The notes under the pieces were generated by a model. The model saw nothing but the letters and a program-made list of their open reading frames with translations. It made no database searches and was not told the DNA's origin. Shown here one piece after another: positions 52,501 to 61,500 of a stretch of DNA of 64,000 nucleotides. Position 1 is the stretch's first letter. Every line of letters begins with the position of its first letter. This DNA is from Branchipolynoe longqiensis (taxonomy: Eukaryota > Annelida > Polychaeta > Phyllodocida > Polynoidae), in contig CM059187.1 of NCBI GenBank assembly GCA_030323885.1, forward strand, positions 138,294,415 to 138,358,414, read 5' to 3'. Both the position numbers and the translations under genes were made by a program.

Positions 52501-55500
52501 GGTGATGGTCATTGTTTCCAGGAGAAAAGTTGGCAGAGTTGTTGGTATGTGGAATTCTTAATAGCAATTTTTAACCTGGTGCAGAAGTGCCGCTTCCAGT
52601 AAATTCACTGGATTTTGTATTTCTGGGAAAAGGGAATGTATGACTGAGTGAACAATTGATTTCGACGGTCTGCCTTTTTGTGATTGTATTTATTTTATAT
52701 GGTTTTATTCATCGCATATTTTTCGTTGCAAAGTAAATATAGGCAGAACTTAATAGTGTAGTAGGCTGCACTGACCTCTCAGGCAAGTAACCGCATAGAC
52801 AGGTAGGCATGGGTAGTGTGTTGATATCAGGGAGCCTAGGTGGTGTAATGGTTAGCACACTGGCCCGGAATGCAAAGAGATGTGGGTTCGAGTCCCACTC
52901 TAGGTGCAATATTTCCCATTTTCATCACCCCGATGACAATATTATAATTTATTCCCTCAGTACTGTCTTAGCACTTGTATCAGTATTCGAGTTTAAGCTC
53001 TCGTCCTGATATGACCTTTGCTGATGCCAGGACGTAAAACTCCAACCACCAACCAACCAAAACCAATCGAGTTTAAGCAATTAATGGAGATGCGCTTAGC
53101 TGAAAAGAGGTCGGGATATTATTCCCCTTATTTGTTTGAAGTTTCCTGAAATGCTTCCGATATATTCCTGTTGTCACTCTCAAACCTGACTGCCATTAGT
53201 TAAGGAAATGTATCACTCCCATTCAGCACTCCACATTTGACACCATTCGGACCACATGTCTACTAAGGATTGATTGATGATGGTTCTTTATCGATTTTGT
53301 ATCCGGAACTTGTCAAGTCAGGACTTGGAAGCAGTTCATGGTTTGGACGGAGACGACGGATTCTCTAATTAGTCAAATACACAACGTTGATTTACATCTG
53401 AACTCAGTAAGATTGTGGTATCTGTGGTGTGTGTTAATATTTCCCTTATTTGTTTGAAGTTTCCTGAAATCCTTCCGATATATTCCTGTTGTCACTCTCA
53501 AATCTGACTGCCATTAGTTAAGGAAATGTATCACTCCCATTCAGCACTCCACATTTGACACCATTCGGACCACATGTCTACTAAGGATTGATTGATAATG
53601 GTTCAACATCATGTCAACGTCATATTTATCGAGATATCTCTACGGGTGGGGGCCAATCATTTCTCGATACATTGAGACCAAATATACATAATTTGGTAGG
53701 CCGATTGCCTGTTGCTATCCGGTTCTACAATAAATAACTTTTACTATGGTCTGTTATGGTAATATTGATCGATTTTGTATCCGGAACTTGTCAAGTCAGG
53801 ACTTGGAAGCAGTTCATCGTTTGGACGGAGACGACGGATTCTCTAATTAGTCAAATACACAACGTTGATTTACATCTGAACTCAGTAAGATTGTGGTATC
53901 TCTGGTGTGTGTTAATATTTGAAGATCCAAAATAGTGTTTTTATTGTAGGGTTAAATTAAAGATATTTTTTTTTTACTTCATGTCGTGATGAGTTCTTTA
54001 TTTTTTAATAGAAATTTTTATATTTCTTTTCTGGAGGTGAATGGTTTTTAATTTGTATTTATAAACGTATTTATTAGTGATCATTCTTGTCTTTCTAACC
54101 TAATGTCATACCGGAACCTTTTCATGACAGAATTGTGGTTGATAGTGTCCGTAATTTTAATGTGATAGTTTAAATGTTATTTATTCTAGGAAAAGGCGGT
54201 TCAAAGATCCGAGAGCTCGAAGAGATCACAGGATGTAGTATTAAGGTACGTTTTTTTCTTCTTCCCGGATTAACTAACCCTATGTAAAATATATAACCTA
54301 GACAAACAGATGTTTAAATGGATTAACACAAAGTATAGTGAAAGCTGGTTTTGGACTGTTTGCAATCTACAAACAATTACAAGCCATAAACAAGAAGCAA
54401 GAAAACCTAAATTATTAATCAAAAATAACAAATTCAAAAGATTTGAATCAAATTGGACTAGTGCTGCCCATCGGTGCAAACAAGTGTTTACACACTTACC
54501 CGTTATAAGCAGTGTAAATGAATTCATCACAACCCCACCACCCCAAAAAAAATAAAAACTTTATTTTTGTTGTGGAATGTAACCGGTACCAGGTCATTAG
54601 GTTAGTTACATTGGCTGGCATTTGAGGTTGATCCAATCCGCGTGCTTGTTAACTAGCTAGCTTAAAGCTGCATAGTCTGATGAAGCATCAAGTTTTCAAA
54701 ATCAAAGCAATTATCTAGATTTGATTCTTAGATACTGATGCACTTATTAAGTATTTGTTGCCACATAGAAGGGAACACTGGAGTCGATTTAATAGAACCA
54801 GTTACTGCAGTAGCCTATGGTATCAGAGTTTTGGCAAGCTTGCCAAAATTATTTTCACATGTTTGAATTTCAAATATCTCAAAAGGTAGCCATTTCAATT
54901 AAAAGTTACTTCAAACTAAATTAAGGTAGATTATAATGATCAATTTAATAATATTTATCTCAGAAAAATGTCAGAAACTCAAAACCATCGGACTATGCAA
55001 CTTTAATAACTGGTAAAATAGAGCGAATACGATTTGGTAGATTGAAGTCTATTTGTGCAATTAGGAACAAGTGATGCTTATTCCTATTATAATTATCTGA
55101 ACCGCAATGATATCAATTGCATCACTGTTTAAATTTTTGTGGGAACCTAAGTTATATGATTGCACCCACACATACCCCTTTTCCCTTGGTTTTTGTGTGT
55201 GTAAAATATTTCGTTTCTAAATTTGTTTGTGGTTTTATATCCTGGCAACATCTAAGGTCCTATAAGGATCGCACTTAAATCGAATTGATTGCACTTCATG
55301 TGGGGTTCCGCATCATGTACAGTGTTGCCCATTAGTTAATGCCTGTGTCATTTCTCCAGATCTGTAATGATGAGGAGACGGATGCTGGTATCCCCATCTA
55401 CCTAGAAGGAAGTGACGACTCCTGCCAACAAGCTAAGGAACTCATCGAAGAGCTAACTGCTGAGGATGATTTCAACAGCGGTGGTGGTAGCCGAGGAGGA

Positions 55501-58500
55501 GGAGGAGGAGGCGGCGGAGGCGGCGGCGGCGGCAGTGGTGGTGGTGGTGGTGGTTTTGGTGGGCGAAATCGTGGCGGTGGCTACAGTGGCGGATTTGGTG
55601 GTGATGCCGGCAGTGGATTTGGAAACTCCAATAGTGGCGATCAGATGATGGTCATCGTGTCCAAAGGAAAACTTGGCCGCGTTATTGGTAAGTTAATGTA
55701 TTCCTCAGAGTTGAGACCCAGTGTTTCAGCTAATTCCAAGTTTTTGTTAATTAAATTCCTGCACTTTTCGATCGATTAATACCCCATGAAATTACATCCT
55801 TCCAAATAGTGTTCGTAGCATATTTTTGTTTAAAGAAAAATATTAGGTTGATCATTATAATCTACCTTTAGTTTAAATTACATCTTATTTTAAACTGTTA
55901 ATTTTGGAGATATTTGAAGTGCAAGCATGACAAATTAATTTTGGTGTGCATTTAAAAATTCTTCAGAAGTAATGTTTATTAAATTGACTTCCTATACAGC
56001 AACAAATACTTCATTTGTGCACCTATGGCGTCTTGCCAAAATTACTTGTGTGTGTTTGCACATCAAATATCTCCAAAGTTTGCCATTTCAAATAAGTTAC
56101 TTCAAACTAAAGTAAGGTAGGTTATAACGATCAACCTGATGTATTTATCTCGGAAAATGACATACTCAAAATCATCGGACTATGTAATTTTAACATTGTC
56201 AGGGAATTGCTAGGGAAAAGTTTCATCACGTGTTCTCCAGCACTGCCCTAGTCCGATTACACTAATCAGACAGTACAGACTACCCTTGGGAGAATGCTCC
56301 ACCGTCCTTGTTTTGACTAACATTTACACACTGCGATTTTTTTCTCAACTATCACCAACCAGTGGTCCACAACTGGTTCATCAAAGGCTGTGCTATGTGC
56401 TGTCCTGTCTGGGAAAGCGCATATAAAAGACCCCTTGCTGCTTATCGGAAAGAGTGGCCTATGTGGCGACAGCTGGTTTCCTTCAAAGAAATATGGCAGA
56501 ATGACCATGTTTGACGTCCAATAGTCAATGATAAAAATCGATTTGCTCTAGAGGCGTCGTTAAATAAAACAAGCATTTTTTTCTCCATAATCACTTTCAT
56601 TCCTGATATCCTGATCTGCCTATAGCTGTCCCAGAGTGAACAATATTTGAGTTTATATTTCAGAGTAGCCTTCATCCCTTCTTCTCCAGGCATACTACGA
56701 ATTATGCACTTAATTATTTATATTACAATGCGATGTGTTCTTGTTTCTTTTCAGGAAGAGGTGGTTCTAAAATACGGGAACTGGAGGACACCACTGGATG
56801 TAGCATTAAGGTAATCCATCTACATACTTTTGTTTGATGATTTAATCTATTTTTCAATACAGAATCCGTCTAGTGCTTGGCAGAGGTGTTCCAAATTTAT
56901 CTTTATTAAGTTGTGTTGTAAAATATAAAATTTTAAAAAGGTTTTGAAGCACACTTTTGAATCATGTAGGTAGTTCTAAGAGTTTCTTTCGTGTTGCTCA
57001 GCTATATGGTTTAGACGTAGCGTTCATTATGTTGCTTTATGTCCACCATTCAGATTTGTAAAGACGAAGAGACGGATGCGGGTATTCCAGTTTACCTAGA
57101 AGGAAGTGACGATTCCTGTCAACAAGCTAAGGAACTCATCGAAGAACTAATCACTGATGACCCTGATTTCGGTGGTGGAAACAGAGGTGGGGGTGGTTTT
57201 GCCGGCAGTAACCGTGGTGGTGGAGGCGGTGGATTTGGAGGTGGATTTGCCAGTGATAGTGGTAGCGGGTATCACAAGTCGGGTGATGAGGATCAGTTGG
57301 TGGTTGTTGTCTCGAGAGGCAAAGTTGGCAGAGTCATTGGTAAGTGGAATTCTTTTTCATCGCTTTTGGTGTCTTTTCATGTTGAGCTGTTCATGTTGAG
57401 CATATTCTGACATGTGTCCCACGGCGAGCTGGTATCGGGCGCCATAATTTGATCGCTGTATAATTTGTGGGTGGGTTGTTGTGCCTTCAGCAGGAGAGAT
57501 GGTTGGTTGTTGAAGTTTTACAACCTGGCAACATCTAAGGTCATATCAGGACGTGTACCGAGTTGTGACACCGGGCACACATAGCAACTTTATAATGCTT
57601 CCCCACTGGGAAATCAGGCTGCCGGCCCCATTACTGATATCCCAAGCAGTCACATTATCCTCTACACTGAGCTAACCAGTCCTTGCCCTATCCTATTACT
57701 GCTGAGCACCAGGCTAGGAAGCAACAAGTATCAATTTTATTCGTCATTGGTTTGACTCGACCGGGAACCAAACTCCCGATCCCCCCACTGATTCGGCCAC
57801 TGCGCTTCGAAAGCAGTGGAGAAGGACTGTGCCTGCTAAGCACCACACTGAATTGCTAGGTGATCACCTGTGTCATGTAAGTTGTGGAAAGCATGGCTTG
57901 ATAATTTCACATCAGTGATGTCTGGCACCATATTTAATTATAGCTTCCTCCCCCACCGATCTAGATATGGCCATAGATGTTGCCAGGATGTAAAACCCCA
58001 AGAACCAAACATTTTTTGTTCAGTTGTGGTCAGTGAGGACTCTTTGATGATTGGTTCACACCCCTGCAGTGCGTGGGGGGGGGGGGGGGGATGTAGGGGG
58101 CGTAAAAAATCTCGGCACTGAGATATGCACAACACGGCATTGTGTTTGGTTGCAGTTTATCAGAGGTCAACCTGAAGGCCCATTGGAATTACCTATGACC
58201 GAGAGCTTGAACCCTTACTAGTTGATGTATATTCCAAAATGTTTGAATCTAACGTTAATGGCTGGTTTGTAATGACTTTAGGTACGATAGTGTACACTCG
58301 CGATCTGAAATAGATGGGTTTTTTTTTTGGATGTGCAATCTATTAGGTTCTACCTTTGACTAGAGGATGATCAAATAATCAGTTTTTGAAAGCGGCTGTG
58401 TAAATTTGCATTCTGTTGGTTGGGATCGAGATGTTTGAACTGCCCCTCATAAAAGGCCATGGATAAATTTAACTAACAGTCTATATGGGGGGCTTGTATA

Positions 58501-61500
58501 AATATGTCTTTATGATCTGACCCTAACCAATTACTATGTCATGTCTTTCTCATGGTTCGTGCTGATCATTTAAAAAAAAACTAGGAAATTAAAACGGTTT
58601 GAAAATTAATAACTTTTGAAAAGTCCTACAATTATACAAAAAAGTATTTGTCATTCAAAATTATGGATGTCAATATATTGGAGGGGGGGAATAATGTTTT
58701 CAAAGTGTTGGTTCTAAAATCAATTGGTGTAATTTTGAAATAATTTCTCTGGTTTACTGCAGACAGAATAATTTTGGGCCAACCTTGGCTGTCCTCCAAA
58801 GATTACATTGGAATTTGTCACCACCTGATGGGCAATGACTAGTGGAGCATACTCGGAACCTGGAGTTATTGCATGCTGGAAAAGCTGCGAAATTTCTTCA
58901 TTTTGGTCCTTAGATAGGTTTTAATGGCCCTAAAAAGTCATTAAAAAGGAAGCCTGAAAAAGAGTACTAACCCGGTTTCTTGTATGTGCATCTTTGACAA
59001 CCTTAATGATTTTGCTGGTTTTCAGAATGGAACGCTGTTTCCATTCATTCTTTTCGACGCCCTCTGGTGGAGGTAATTTTAGTTTTAACAGTTCAGAATT
59101 TACAGGCTATACATCCGTTAGGTCAAGATTAATTACAGGCCTGTTTGCTGTCCCTAAGATTTTGCTTGCTGTTTGGTGCAACTAAAATATTTCTAGTTAA
59201 AATTTAAAGCTGCCAACTGTTTTGATGACATATTTGTGTCAAATTCACTTCCAGGAAAAGGCGGTTCTAAAATCAGGGAACTAGAAGAGACCACTGGATG
59301 CAGCATCAAGGTATGTGCACAGTCGTTTATTTTATTTGTATGTGTGTTCTAAACGTGAACTTTTTGGGAACATGTAATAAATACTCCGATGAAAGCCTCA
59401 AATTTTCCAAACCCATAATTTTCTAGATTTGACTTGACATATCTTACTTAGTTATATTGGCGAGGCTAACATAGGTAATTTGCTAACGAGGCAACTGATC
59501 TCGTGAGGTTTCCTGCGCTCTCGTAGTACACATGCTGGTCACTTATCACCCAACGGCAGCAGCAGCAGGTTCGCTCTCCCTCCCACTCACCCACCAACCC
59601 TTCTGGGTTGAGCGCTGGTATACGTAACTGTACCGAAATACTATTACTTATCTGTTGCAATGTTCTACTCTATTAAGCACAAGAAAGAATTAGTTCGATT
59701 TGAACTCAAGCTACTGTTAACATTGTTGCCCACCGGACCTATCATGGTCATCTGAGTATTATTGAACTGTTATATGTACTAGAAATTAAGACTAGGCCCT
59801 GTCGCCGAACAGCTATCTCGAACACGTATGAACAACTTCATTGAGGTTACAGACTTGTTTACTTAAATAAAACTTTATTACATATTAAAATTATATACTG
59901 CATTGACTTGTTTTGCTCCGTTATGTGAATTAGATATACTGGTGCACTTATTAAACATTTGTACAAAAGAGAATACTGAGTCAATTTAATATATTTTTTA
60001 ACCTATTTCCGCTTAGGGCTATTGTGTCAGCGTTTTAATGTGTCTGCAAAGATTAATCCGCATGTTTTCCCTTCAAACATCTCAAAAGTTAGCCATTTGG
60101 AGTGAGTTACTTCAAATTAAAGTAATATAAATTGTAACGACCAACCTTATATATGTTTGTGTTTTGTTTTAAATCAGAAGTCAAAAACATTGGACTAGGC
60201 AACCTTAAATAATAAATGAGAGCCCATTCATATAGGGCTTGTTGTAATTGTTGTATTCTTGAAAATGGGTTGAACTTTCCTGGTAATGGAAATATTAGAA
60301 GTCGAACATGATTTAATCAAAATATTTCATACATGAAGTGATTGATATATTTACAATTGCATAGTTCAATGGTTTTGAGTTTCTATTTTGGTTTAGAAAA
60401 TTTGAACTCATGCCTGCATTATAGTGCTTTATGTATGTAGATATTTTCTTTATACGGGAGATGGCTGCAATGCCGTGTATTTAACAACTTGCATACTCCA
60501 GATACGAAAGGAGGAGGAGACGTCTGAGGGAACGCCCATCTATCTTGATGGGACTGCTGATGCCTGTCAGCACGCGAAAGAACTCATCGAGGACCTCACT
60601 GCTGACGATGGCAGCAGTTTCGGGGGTGGCGGCAGAGGCTTCAATGGCAGTCAAAGCAGTGGTGGAGGCAGTCAAAGTGCAGGCTTCGGGGGTGGATTTG
60701 GAACCCCCAGTGGAGACCAGCTTCAGGTCATCGTTCCTAGAGGGAAGGTCGGCCGTGTAATTGGTAAGTAATTAGTTCTCGGTTATTTTAAACTGCTTAT
60801 TCAGATGGTTTTGAGTTTCTGTCAATTTCTGAGATAAATAATAGTAGGATTATGGTTACCATCCCCTTTACTCTAGGTTGAAGTAACTGATATTTAATGA
60901 CTAACTTTAGAAATATTTGTAGTGTGAACATGTCAAATTAATTTTGGCATGGTTGTCAAAGTGTGACCCCATATGTTTCAACAGAAACCGCTTCTGTTTA
61001 GATTGACATGCTATGCCTTTCTATGTAGCAACAAATACTTGTAATTGCGCCAGTATCTAGGTTGGATATGTAGGTTCCAATTTTGTTTTGTTTTCGAAAA
61101 CTTAATGCTTTTATCAGGCTATTCAACTTCAAGTTTGTCGTTTTTTGTGGGTTTTCTCCAGTCCCTCATACTCCACTGGCATCTGTTTTATGTGGATAAA
61201 TATTAGCTATTAATTTATCTTGTTACTGGGCTACAGCAAAGTTTGCGTAATCGATTATAATGTCCGCTTTTGATAGTAAATAAACCCTTTTCTTTTCTTT
61301 TTTTTCAGGAAAAGGTGGTTCTAAGATCCGCGAGCTTGAGGAGCGAACTGGCTGCAGTATAAAGGTGCGCTCTTACATTTGTGTGCTCGCAATGCTATTG
61401 CATAATTGAATGGGGGTTTAATTAGTAATATGCAGTGACATGTAGTTTGAGTGGATCAAACATTGATGTGTTAGAATTAAGCAGTACTTCTTTCCTATGT

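Noticed and set aside
52834..52905. Possible second functional tRNA gene
   Set aside because: Acceptor and T-arm pair, but no anticodon stem forms, and it is part of a SINE with the shared tail and a partner at 24390.
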